This document shows positions 35,664-45,656 of a stretch of DNA of 64,000 bases, piece after piece. The position numbers were made by a program, and so were the translations under genes. The first letter of the stretch is position 1. Each line of letters begins with the position of its first letter. The DNA lies in assembly GCF_003412455.1 (NCBI RefSeq), contig NZ_QTJU01000013.1:56304-120303 (forward strand). The letters are read 5' to 3'. The DNA comes from Deminuibacter soli (lineage in GTDB: Bacteria; Bacteroidota; Bacteroidia; Chitinophagales; Chitinophagaceae). The notes below the pieces were generated by a model, which was not told the DNA's origin, ran no database searches, and saw nothing but the letters and a program-made list of their open reading frames with translations.

Positions 35664-36539
35664 TTATAAAACGTTTAATACCTGCTCTTTCGCTTTTTCC
35701 AGCTCGTCTTTCATCAATACTACCGACTGCTGTATCTGCGCGTCGTAGGCTTTGGAACCTGTGGTATTGATTTCACGGCCTATTTCCTGCAAAATAAAGG
35801 AGAGTTTTTTACCCTTGCTTTTTTCTTTCTCTTTAATAATGTTGCGAAAATAATCGCAGTGGTTCTTTAAACGCACCTGCTCTTCGCTAATGTCTATTTT
35901 CTCGATATAATAAATCAGCTCCTGCTCCAGGCGGTTGGGATCGTAGTTTTCCTTGCCTACATGTTCTTCCAGCACTTTCACCAGGCCCTCTTTTACCTTG
36001 GCCCTGCGCTGCGGCTCCAGGCTGCTCACTACGTCCTGCTGTGTTTCAATATTGCGGATGCGGCCCAGCAAATCGGCTTCCAGCGATTTACCTTCTTCTG
36101 TGCGGTGGTTGTTCAGCGCCGTGAGGGCATCACGCAGTATGCGCTCAAAGCTGCTCCACTCGTCTTTGCTCAGTATTTCGGTGCTGGGGGCAATTACATC
36201 CGGCAGTTTCAGCAGGGTGCTCAGCAGGTTATCTGTTTCAATCTGCAGCTCTTTGGCCAGGCGGGCTACCGGCTCAAAATAAGCCTTGGCCAATTCTGTA
36301 TTAATGCTCACCGGCTTGGAGGCGCCATTCTGTTTCAGGGTAATCAAACACTCCACACTGCCGCGCTCCAGCTGCTCGCTGAGAATATTACGCACATCAA
36401 ATTCAAATGGTTTCAGCAATGCCGGCAGGGTTAAACGCAAATCAAACTGCTTGCCATTGAGCGAACGCACTTCTACCAAAAATGTCTTGTCCCCTATTGT
36501 TTGCTCGGCCCTTCCGAACCCTGTCATGGAATATAGCAT
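35664..36539 (-). CDS. yicC: YicC family endoribonuclease-like protein
   Basis: 291 aa from the start MLYSMTGFGRAEQ, which is the canonical YicC opening; a start two codons earlier is possible. The N-terminal YicC domain has FLVEVRSLNGKQFDLRLTLP. The DUF1732 C-terminal domain has NYDPNRLEQELIYYIEKIDISEEQVRLKNH and KGKKLSFILQEIGREINTTGSKA, both highly conserved. YicC/YloC proteins are RNA endonucleases that help small-RNA turnover in E. coli and B. subtilis. Cytoplasmic. Followed closely by gldH. Confidence 0.93.
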   Translation of the reverse strand: MLYSMTGFGRAEQTIGDKTFLVEVRSLNGKQFDLRLTLPALLKPFEFDVRNILSEQLERGSVECLITLKQNGASKPVSINTELAKAYFEPVARLAKELQIETDNLLSTLLKLPDVIAPSTEILSKDEWSSFERILRDALTALNNHRTEEGKSLEADLLGRIRNIETQQDVVSSLEPQRRAKVKEGLVKVLEEHVGKENYDPNRLEQELIYYIEKIDISEEQVRLKNHCDYFRNIIKEKEKSKGKKLSFILQEIGREINTTGSKAYDAQIQQSVVLMKDELEKAKEQVLNVL

Positions 36540-36583
36540 AAACACATTGTTATTCGGTAAATGTAGGCGAAATACGCTTGCAT

Positions 36584-36613
36584 AAAAAAAAATTCGGCGT
36601 TACAATGCCGCCG
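36584..36613 (-). terminator. Terminator after the Nudix-fold regulator
   Basis: On the minus strand CGGCG-GCATTGTAA-CGCCG followed by AATTTTTTTTTA. A second GC-rich hairpin (GGGCGCAAACTGCGCCC, 36628-36645) lies just before it, so the two may act in tandem. Confidence 0.75.
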
Positions 36614-36665
36614 GTATGCCGCGTGGGGGCGCAGTTTGCGCCCAATTGCATAGCTGAACAGGTGT

Positions 36666-37415
36666 TTAAAAATCAATCCCTATCCAGTTGCGTTTGCTTT
36701 TCTCGTATTTCTTGAAATTAAACGTATACAACCTGCCCGGCCGGTGCGGCACATCATCTTCATACTCGCCGGTATCTGTCAGCAGGTCCATCGAAAAGAA
36801 TTTCTTGCGGAAATTGCGGCGGTCGAGCTTAACATCCAGTATCACTTCGTACAGGTTCTGCAGCTCGCGCAGCGAGAACTTCTGCGGCAGCAGGTTAATA
36901 CCAAGCGGATGCTCCTGCATGCGTTTCTGTAACCATTTATAGCAATAGTCGAGTATTTCCTTGTGGTCAAATGCCATTTCCTGCAGGCTGCGTACGCTGT
37001 GCCAGTGCAGCTCATTGTCCAGTATTTTTAACTGGTGGTGTTCCGCATTCAGCAACGAGCAATAGGCCACGGTAAGCACCCTGCCGCCAGGGTGGCGATG
37101 GGGGTTGCTGAAGGTGCGCACCTGCTCCAGGTACACATCATCCATACCCGTACGGTCGCACATTACGCGGTAGGCGGCATCATCCAGCTCTTCCTGGTCG
37201 CCGGCAAAATCGCCCAGCAACGACCATTTGCCGCTGAACATTTCCAGATCGCTCCGGATGAGCAATACCTTCAGTTCATTTTCATCAAAACCAAAAATCA
37301 CACAGTCTACCGTAATGGGAACGCTTGGGTAAGAAGCCACCAGCGCATGCACATCTTTTACCAGCGGAGGTTGCGGTTTTACGGGTATTGGTATGTCAGC
37401 GGTTTCTTTCTTCAT
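36666..37415 (-). CDS. Nudix-fold transcription regulator (NrtR/AraR-like) with inactive Nudix box
   Basis: 249 aa. An N-terminal Nudix domain (about 30-160) is followed by a winged-helix domain (about 170-235: FSLRELQNLYEVILDVKLDRRNFRKKF), the arrangement of NrtR and the Bacteroidetes sugar regulator AraR. The Nudix box reads GDFAGDQEELDDAAYRVMCDRTG: the REUxEE core is RVMCDR, so the metal-binding glutamates are missing and catalysis is unlikely; the domain probably senses a ligand. No sugar or NAD genes are next to it, so its target is not shown by context. The start was chosen at the ATG; the ORF can be read two codons upstream only by a TTG. Confidence 0.85.
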   Translation of the reverse strand: MKKETADIPIPVKPQPPLVKDVHALVASYPSVPITVDCVIFGFDENELKVLLIRSDLEMFSGKWSLLGDFAGDQEELDDAAYRVMCDRTGMDDVYLEQVRTFSNPHRHPGGRVLTVAYCSLLNAEHHQLKILDNELHWHSVRSLQEMAFDHKEILDYCYKWLQKRMQEHPLGINLLPQKFSLRELQNLYEVILDVKLDRRNFRKKFFSMDLLTDTGEYEDDVPHRPGRLYTFNFKKYEKSKRNWIGIDF

Positions 37416-37556
37416 GAGCAAAAAAATACAACACTAAAGTACACTATTTAGCAGTCACAAATCAAAAGCCCTTCGGTGAAACCCCGGTATTCCTTTGGTA
37501 TACAGATTTTTACCATGCCTGCTGCTAAAGGGTTTACCGTTTCGCTTTACCTTTAG

Positions 37557-41104
<3,548 letters not shown>

Positions 41105-41111
41105 CTCATCC

Positions 41112-41157
41112 TACGCATAAAAAAGGCCGCTCAACCGGGCGGCCTTTTTTTATGCGT
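41112..41157 (+). terminator. Strong terminator after enolase
   Basis: Stem AAAGGCCGC...GGGCGGCCTTT with flanking ACGCAT and ATGCGT arms, so the hairpin extends through the A- and T-runs. Eight bases after the eno stop. Confidence 0.9.
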
Positions 41158-41231
41158 GATGGTTATATTGATCTATTGTTCAATGGCTTAGCCGGCCTTT
41201 TGCCCGCTGCCCGTTTTCGCTCAATGCACAA

Positions 41232-41274
41232 CCTTTGCGAACTTTGCGGTTATCTTCTTTGCGTTCTCTGCGGT
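41232..41274. repeat. Dispersed CTTTGCG-type repeat, copy 2
   Basis: Repeated CTTTGCG/CTCTGCGG units of about 10-15 bases. The composition and spacing match the rc core of the repeat at 455-531 (CTTTGTG units) and the one at 43495-43573, but this copy is shorter and has no clear inverted ends. Confidence 0.5.
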
Positions 41275-41317
41275 AAATAAAATAGCACGCACGCCCTCGA
41301 TCCCCCGTACTCGCTAC

Positions 41318-41338
41318 GATCACTCACCACTCACAATC
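41318..41338. repeat. Dispersed TTGTGAGTrGTGAGTGAT repeat
   Basis: The reverse complement of this stretch, TTGTGAGTGGTGAGTGAT, occurs with one difference at 63693-63713. A second short repeat (GTTGATGTTTAAAGG on the minus strand, 41346-41384) follows immediately. Confidence 0.4.
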
Positions 41339-41378
41339 CGCCTTGCAACATCAACCTTTAAACATCAACAATCAACAC

Positions 41379-41406
41379 TTGTACATAACTGTTACTTGTA
41401 ACTTTG
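41379..41406 (+). promoter_or_regulatory. Promoter (TTG-N17-TAACTTTG) upstream of the DivIC/FtsB gene
   Basis: TTG at 41379-41381 and TAACTTTG at 41399-41406 match the Bacteroidetes -33 and -7 elements with a 17-base spacer. Transcription would start about 40 bases before the gene at 41453. The enolase-to-promoter gap (41158-41378) holds the repeats and no gene. Confidence 0.65.
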
Positions 41407-41452
41407 GCACGATCCGCCTATCTTTACTAAGGCTTAATAATCATTGTAGTTT

Positions 41453-41764
41453 ATGAAAATAGTGCGTGGGTTTATCAGCATTGTAAAGAACAAGTACCTG
41501 CTTGCCATTACCCTGTTTGCCATTTTGATGCTTTTTTTCGATCACAACGACATCTTCACCCAGCTGGAGCGCAAAAAGCAATTAAAAGCCTTACAGACCA
41601 GCAAGCAGTTTTACCTCGACGAAATAGAAAAGACCAAAAAGCAACTGGCTGATTTGCAGAATAACCCTGCAGCACTGGAGAAATACGCCAGGGAGAACTT
41701 TTATATGAAACGTGACAATGAAGATGTGTACCTGGTAGAAGCACCATCTGAAGGAAAAAAATAA
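41453..41764 (+). CDS. Septum formation initiator family protein (DivIC/FtsB-like)
   Basis: 103 aa with one transmembrane helix (about 17-34, LLAITLFAILMLFFDH) and a periplasmic coiled coil (about 38-75, ERKKQLKALQTSKQFYLDEIEKTKK), ending in the conserved YARENFYMKRDNEDVYLVE. This is the FtsB/DivIC architecture: a small division protein that joins FtsL and FtsQ/DivIB at the septum. It commonly follows eno in bacteria, as here. Length fits the family. Has its own promoter. Confidence 0.9.
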   Translation: MKIVRGFISIVKNKYLLAITLFAILMLFFDHNDIFTQLERKKQLKALQTSKQFYLDEIEKTKKQLADLQNNPAALEKYARENFYMKRDNEDVYLVEAPSEGKK

Positions 41765-41840
41765 TACAAAGGCAATATCTTGAAATGCCTGTCGTTTATT
41801 GATAGAGTTATTTATTTTTTACCGCTATTGTTTCGCTAAT

Positions 41841-42089
41841 ATGTTACACTGTACCACTGAAGACCTGCTCCTCTATCTGTACGGCGAATTGCCGGAAGAA
41901 GAGGCAGAAAGGATTAGCTTGCTATTACAACAAAGCTGGAGTTTACGCGAGAAACTCCAGGTGCTTAAAGAGGCACACGGCCGTCTTGAAAAAGCGCCGC
42001 TGCACATGCCCCGCCAACAATCCATAGCCCTTATTCTGCAAAAGGCAAAAGCCGTTCGCCAAACGGTGAAAACATCTTCATCCCTGTAG
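41841..42089 (+). CDS. Small conserved protein, zinc-finger/anti-sigma-like N terminus
   Basis: 82 aa from the ATG MLHCTTEDLLLYLYGELPEEEAER; the frame can be read 14 codons earlier into an improbable segment. The opening resembles the start of zf-HC2 anti-sigma domains (short helix, acidic LYGELPEEEAE) but lacks the second Cys/His zinc ligands, so zinc binding is doubtful. The rest is a charged helix. Located between divIC and the converging DUF6600-type gene. Cytoplasmic, unknown role. Confidence 0.6.
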   Translation: MLHCTTEDLLLYLYGELPEEEAERISLLLQQSWSLREKLQVLKEAHGRLEKAPLHMPRQQSIALILQKAKAVRQTVKTSSSL

Positions 42090-42100
42090 CATTCTTCTCA

Positions 42101-42133
42101 AAAAAATATGCCCGGCAAAGGGCCAGGCATATA
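42101..42133 (-). terminator. Terminator after the Pro/Gln/His-tailed secreted protein
   Basis: On the minus strand TATGCCTGGC-CCTT-TGCCGGGCATA followed by TTTTTTTG, 27 bases after the stop at 42160. Confidence 0.8.
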
Positions 42134-42159
42134 CAGTTGTTTAACCATTATTTTCTTGT

Positions 42160-43353
42160 TTAGCGACGTTGTTGCTGTGGCGCAGGCCGCGGTGCATGCT
42201 GTACCGGTTGTGGCTGCGGTCTTGGAGCCTGCTGTGCATGTTGTACCGGTGGCTGCTGTGGCCTTGGTGCAGGTTGTGCATGTTGCACGGGCTGCTGCGC
42301 ATGTTGCTGCGGTACAGGTTGCGCACGATGCTGCGGTGGCGGTGTTACCATATGCGGCTGGTTGTGCTGCACATGCTGTGCCTGCTGTTGTGGTTGCGCC
42401 CCCGGTGCAGGCTGCACATGTGGCTGCGGCCTTGGTTGTGTATGTTGCTGCTGCGCGTTCGCTGCATTGTTAACATGATTCGCCTGTGGTGCATTTGCCG
42501 GCATATGCTGCTGGTTCAGCGGCCTTGTAGCAGGCGCTGCATTTACATGCTGCTGGTTGTTGTTAATATGCGTATTGTTAACGTGCGTATTGTTGTTTAC
42601 ATGCACGTTGTTGTTATTTACGGTACGGTTAACCGTAGGGCGGTATATGTTTACCGTGTTGTTGTTAATCACCGTACGGCCGGGTGCCTGCGCATTGTTA
42701 ATGTTTACCGCACGCACAGTGGTATGTGATACTCTTTCTACATCTTCCCTTCTGGGCCCTGCAACATACTGAACATGATTGTTACCGCCTGTATGCACGT
42801 TGTTGATAATAGTGGTATTGTTAATGATGGTAACATTGCGTGAGTTGTTAACATAGTAGTTATGCACCACCGGGCTGGCAATATATCTTGTTGGTACAAA
42901 TACCCAGTGACTGGCAGGGATAGCACCAAACGAAGCGCCGACTGATACACTCAATCCCGGGCTCAACGGCGCCCAGCCATAATAGTCATTGCTGTTGCGC
43001 CAGCTTACCCAGGCAGGTGCCCATTCATAACCGGGCACCCAGTACCAGCCATTATCATATGCCCAGCGGCCATAGTGAAACGGCGCCCATCCCCAGGGAT
43101 AATCCGATACCCATGTCCACCCTTCATCGGTATACACCCAGTGACCATTGGTATTGTAAGGCACAAAGCCCTGGTCATTACATATCCATACACGGCCATA
43201 AGTTGGATTATCTACCCAGCGCCCGTACGGACTTAACTCATTATAAAAAGTATTGAAGTCGATGCTTATACTCGCCTGCGCAACAGTGCGCTTTACAGGC
43301 ATTGCAGCAGCCAGCAGCAGGGCGATGATCAATATGCGGTAGGTCTTTTTCAT
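42160..43353 (-). CDS. Secreted YXWGXW/DUF6600-type protein with long Pro/Gln/His/Asn-rich tail
   Basis: 397 aa from the start MKKTYRILIIALLLAA (signal peptide ending VAQ). The N-terminal third is Trp/Tyr-rich with repeated short motifs (YGRWVDNPTYGRVW, GHWVYTDEGWTWVSDYPWGWAPFHYGRW, GYEWAPAWVSW), the hallmark of the DUF6600/YXWGXW surface family. The remaining two-thirds is low complexity: Asn/Val/His-rich (about 190-290), then Pro/Gln/His/Ala-rich to the end. The C-terminal tail of basic and His residues could bind metal or anionic polymer. The protein is probably extracellular or on the surface. DNA of the tail is repetitive but is coding, not a CRISPR. Confidence 0.75.
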   Translation of the reverse strand: MKKTYRILIIALLLAAAMPVKRTVAQASISIDFNTFYNELSPYGRWVDNPTYGRVWICNDQGFVPYNTNGHWVYTDEGWTWVSDYPWGWAPFHYGRWAYDNGWYWVPGYEWAPAWVSWRNSNDYYGWAPLSPGLSVSVGASFGAIPASHWVFVPTRYIASPVVHNYYVNNSRNVTIINNTTIINNVHTGGNNHVQYVAGPRREDVERVSHTTVRAVNINNAQAPGRTVINNNTVNIYRPTVNRTVNNNNVHVNNNTHVNNTHINNNQQHVNAAPATRPLNQQHMPANAPQANHVNNAANAQQQHTQPRPQPHVQPAPGAQPQQQAQHVQHNQPHMVTPPPQHRAQPVPQQHAQQPVQHAQPAPRPQQPPVQHAQQAPRPQPQPVQHAPRPAPQQQRR

Positions 43354-43494
43354 ATGCTCAATTTTAACAGGGTTAACGGCCTGCACATAGTATTTAAAAA
43401 AATCAGGCCAGTTTTGCCTGTTGGACGGATTTTATGTAACGCGGTTTGTTAAGAAAAAGCGTAAATCATCAGTCCCTAAAGTCTACGCTCCCAT

Positions 43495-43573
43495 CTCCGT
43501 TAAATTCTCCGTGCCCTCTGTGGGCTTTCCCTTAGTGTCCTCTATCCAAAGAACTCCTTCGGAGCGGTTAAAA
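43495..43573. repeat. Dispersed repeat copy 3
   Basis: CTCCGTTAAATTCTCCGTGCCC... to ...CTTCGGAGCGGTTAA aligns end to end with the reverse complement of 455-531, with the palindromic CTCCGAAGGAG/CTCCGGAG segment and the TGTGGG(C/T)TTTCCCTT core in common. No inverted terminal arms were found around this copy. It lies in the 307-base non-coding gap between the DUF6600-type gene and nth. Confidence 0.6.
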
Positions 43574-43627
43574 AGTCGCTAAGTTCTTCGCTAAGTTCCT
43601 CAACGAGAAAAACTAAACGCTAACCGC

Positions 43628-43655
43628 TTGCAGCTAACAGCTATTCCTATCTTTG
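43628..43655 (+). promoter_or_regulatory. Promoter (TTG-N17-TATCTTTG) for nth, inside a dispersed repeat
   Basis: TTG at 43628-43630 and TATCTTTG at 43648-43655 with a 17-base spacer; the start codon of nth is five bases after the -7 box, so the message is predicted to be leaderless. The TTG lies in GCTTGCAGCTAACAGCT, a motif repeated at 63826-63850. Confidence 0.7.
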
Positions 43656-43660
43656 CCCCT

Positions 43661-44323
43661 ATGACGCGTAAAGAAAGATACCAGCAGGTACTGGCATATT
43701 TCCAGGAGCATAACCCAACAGCAGAAACAGAACTCATTTACGATAGCCCCTACCAGCTGCTGGTAGCCGTTGTATTGTCTGCCCAATGCACCGATAAGCG
43801 GGTGAACATGACCACGCCAGCCATATTCGCAAAATACCCCGATGTACAAACCCTTGCCACCGCTACGTTTGACGAGCTATTCCCTTTAATACGCAGTATC
43901 TCTTATCCCAATAACAAAACCAAACATCTGATCGGCATGGCCCATATGCTGGTGAATGATTTTGGCGGTGAAATACCCATGACGGTAGAAGAGCTGGTAA
44001 AGCTGCCCGGTGTAGGGCGAAAAACAGCCAACGTGATTACTTCTGTTATTGACGAACAACCCAACATGGCAGTAGATACCCACGTGTTCAGGGTTGCTGC
44101 GCGACTGGGCCTTACACGCAATGCCACCACACCGCTGGCTGCAGAAAAGCAACTGGTGCAGTATATACCAAAAGAGCAGATACATATTGCCCACCACTGG
44201 CTGATATTGCACGGCCGTTATATTTGCCTGGCCCGCAGCCCCAAATGCGGCGAATGCGGACTGCGCGCTATTTGCCCTTATTACAAGAAGAAAATTAAAC
44301 CATTGGAGAAATCAGGCAGCTGA
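43661..44323 (+). CDS. nth: Endonuclease III (DNA glycosylase/AP lyase)
   Basis: Base-excision repair enzyme that removes oxidised pyrimidines and cuts the AP site. 220 aa from MTRKERYQQ; an upstream in-frame TTG would add 11 residues but overlaps the promoter. Domains: helical glycosylase core, the helix-hairpin-helix LPGVGRKTANV (with the catalytic lysine), the catalytic Asp in VDTHVFRV, and the 4Fe-4S cluster loop CLARSPKCGECGLRAIC at the C terminus. Length is normal. Cytoplasmic; single gene. Confidence 0.97.
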   Translation: MTRKERYQQVLAYFQEHNPTAETELIYDSPYQLLVAVVLSAQCTDKRVNMTTPAIFAKYPDVQTLATATFDELFPLIRSISYPNNKTKHLIGMAHMLVNDFGGEIPMTVEELVKLPGVGRKTANVITSVIDEQPNMAVDTHVFRVAARLGLTRNATTPLAAEKQLVQYIPKEQIHIAHHWLILHGRYICLARSPKCGECGLRAICPYYKKKIKPLEKSGS

Positions 44324-44661
44324 ACGAAATAAATACAGCTACATAATCAGATACTATTATATTAGCTATCGAAATTCGCTGTGCAGCGATAACATGTTCT
44401 TGGCATTATTTTCCCAAACGCATACTACATTAAGCACGGCAACCAAACGGCAATATTACTCCGCAGGCATAATGGCGCCGTTATTACCAGCCAGTTCGCA
44501 TTAAACAAAGCAATCTCAAAGAGATCAGCTTTGCATTACATACACTACCTGGTAATGTTTCGTATTATTCTCTATCCCTTCGCTGCAGCGCATCTCAGCT
44601 GCACCAACTGTTGCGCACGCGCAACGCCTTCACAACAATTTCTTCAATTAAACTAACCGCA
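44324..44661. other. Non-coding gap between nth and small secreted genes
   Basis: No coding region is supported on either strand. It is AT-rich and holds a short hairpin-like CGCTGTGCAGCG (44381-44392) and CTTCGCTGCAGCG (44579-44591). No full -33/-7 promoter pair was recognised for the genes at 44662 onward. Nothing here has clear function. Confidence 0.4.
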
Positions 44662-44716
44662 ATGAAAAGGTTTATTGCGCTGGCTCTTGGTGCCGCGGAC
44701 ACAGCTCACCCTTGCC

Positions 44717-45025
44717 ATGACTTCACCTGAAAACAAGGCCGAGGTGGCCAAAGTATATGACCCGGTTAAATGGAAAACGTTTCATGATAATTACCTTAGT
44801 ACAGACGACCAGATTTTCAGTCTCATGTCGTACCTCAAAAACGCCTGCGGATGGGTGTACCTGGATACTCAGGCCAACCAGGAAAAAGCATGGCTGAAAT
44901 GCTTCCGCGATTTTGATGCAGGCATATCTGTATACCAGTCAGACACCAATTTCACCAACTGGAAAAGAAGGGTTGCTTCATCGGGCGCTATTATAAGGGT
45001 AACCTCAAAAGATTGCGGACAATAA
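44717..45025 (+). CDS. Small protein of unknown function (possible frameshifted signal peptide)
   Basis: 102 aa from the ATG MTSPENKAEVAKVYDPVKW; no family recognised. Two Cys (in NACGW and KCFRD) and a third near the C terminus (KDCGQ) suggest an oxidising compartment. Just upstream, ATG at 44662 opens a signal-peptide-like MKRFIALAL in a different frame (shift of one base) that soon hits a stop, while this frame is open back to a TTG at 44675. A single base change would join the two into a secreted protein. Either a sequencing/indel frameshift or a chance arrangement. It ends 11 bases before the next gene and is probably co-transcribed with it. Confidence 0.5.
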   Translation: MTSPENKAEVAKVYDPVKWKTFHDNYLSTDDQIFSLMSYLKNACGWVYLDTQANQEKAWLKCFRDFDAGISVYQSDTNFTNWKRRVASSGAIIRVTSKDCGQ

Positions 45026-45036
45026 ACAATGCTGCC

Positions 45037-45564
45037 ATGAAAATCATTCAACTGCTAACACTGCTGCTGCTTTGTGTGCAACTAAACGCGCAAACCACAA
45101 CGGAAGAAAGAATATACGATACCATTAACAGGTATCCGCAATTCATTGGAAAATGGGCCTGGACAAAAGACAACGATTCGCTCATCTTCCAGTTCTTTAA
45201 TTTCAAAAGCCTGAAAATAATGTCCGGCCGGCGGCTTACCACCAACCTGGTTGGCTTTTTCCGGTATGTACAAAACGGCAGTGTGGTATTGAATGGTTTC
45301 AGGAACGGCGATCCCGGCGAAGTGTATACCATTTTCGGAAGCACCGCCAAAAGATTTATCAACCAGGCAGACCTTGTTATGCATTTACTTGAATGCGGCC
45401 ATATCTATATCGGTATTATCACGTTTGCCACAGGCGATGCGGAGCACATAACCTGGAAGGGCATGCGCAATTATTTCGATAACATCCGCACGCCTGTTAA
45501 GGGCAAACAACCCTGCCCCGTTATGTGGCCCGACAACCTGGTATTAACACGCGTACGCCCGTAG
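45037..45564 (+). CDS. Secreted protein of unknown function
   Basis: 175 aa from the start MKIIQLLTLLLLCVQLNAQ, a clear signal peptide cleaved after NAQ. The mature part starts TTTEERIYDTINRYPQFIGKWAW and is beta-rich with GFFRYVQNGSVVLNGFRNG and a YIGIITFATGDAEHITWKG segment; no family is recognised. Two Cys sit in the C-terminal half (ECGH, PCPV). It follows another small gene by 11 bases and is closed by a bidirectional terminator shared with korA. Periplasmic or secreted. Confidence 0.75.
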   Translation: MKIIQLLTLLLLCVQLNAQTTTEERIYDTINRYPQFIGKWAWTKDNDSLIFQFFNFKSLKIMSGRRLTTNLVGFFRYVQNGSVVLNGFRNGDPGEVYTIFGSTAKRFINQADLVMHLLECGHIYIGIITFATGDAEHITWKGMRNYFDNIRTPVKGKQPCPVMWPDNLVLTRVRP

Positions 45565-45600
45565 CCATGTGTCAGTTATAAATCCTCCCGTACCCGCAAT

Positions 45601-45636
45601 AAAAAAGTGAGCAGTTCCCTGCCCACTTTTTTTAAC
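45601..45636. terminator. Bidirectional terminator between the secreted gene and korA
   Basis: AAGTGAGCAG-TTCC-CTGCCCACTT with one A/C bulge, flanked by AAAA on one side and TTTTTTT on the other, so it can work in both directions for the converging genes ending at 45564 and 45657. Confidence 0.85.
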
Positions 45637-45656
45637 CTATCACCTATAAAAAAATC

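Noticed and set aside
42160..42600. Tandem-looking DNA units that could suggest a CRISPR or satellite
   Set aside because: Units vary in length and sequence, have no constant spacers, and are in frame within a signal-peptide-bearing ORF.
42169..42729. Long plus-strand frame of Val/Ala/Leu/Arg-rich protein opposite the Pro/Gln/His tail
   Set aside because: It is the reverse-strand shadow of a low-complexity coding tract; composition is an artefact of the CAG/CCG-type codons.
44324..44661. tRNA or structured RNA in the nth downstream gap
   Set aside because: No cloverleaf or conserved tRNA arms could be built; short hairpins only.
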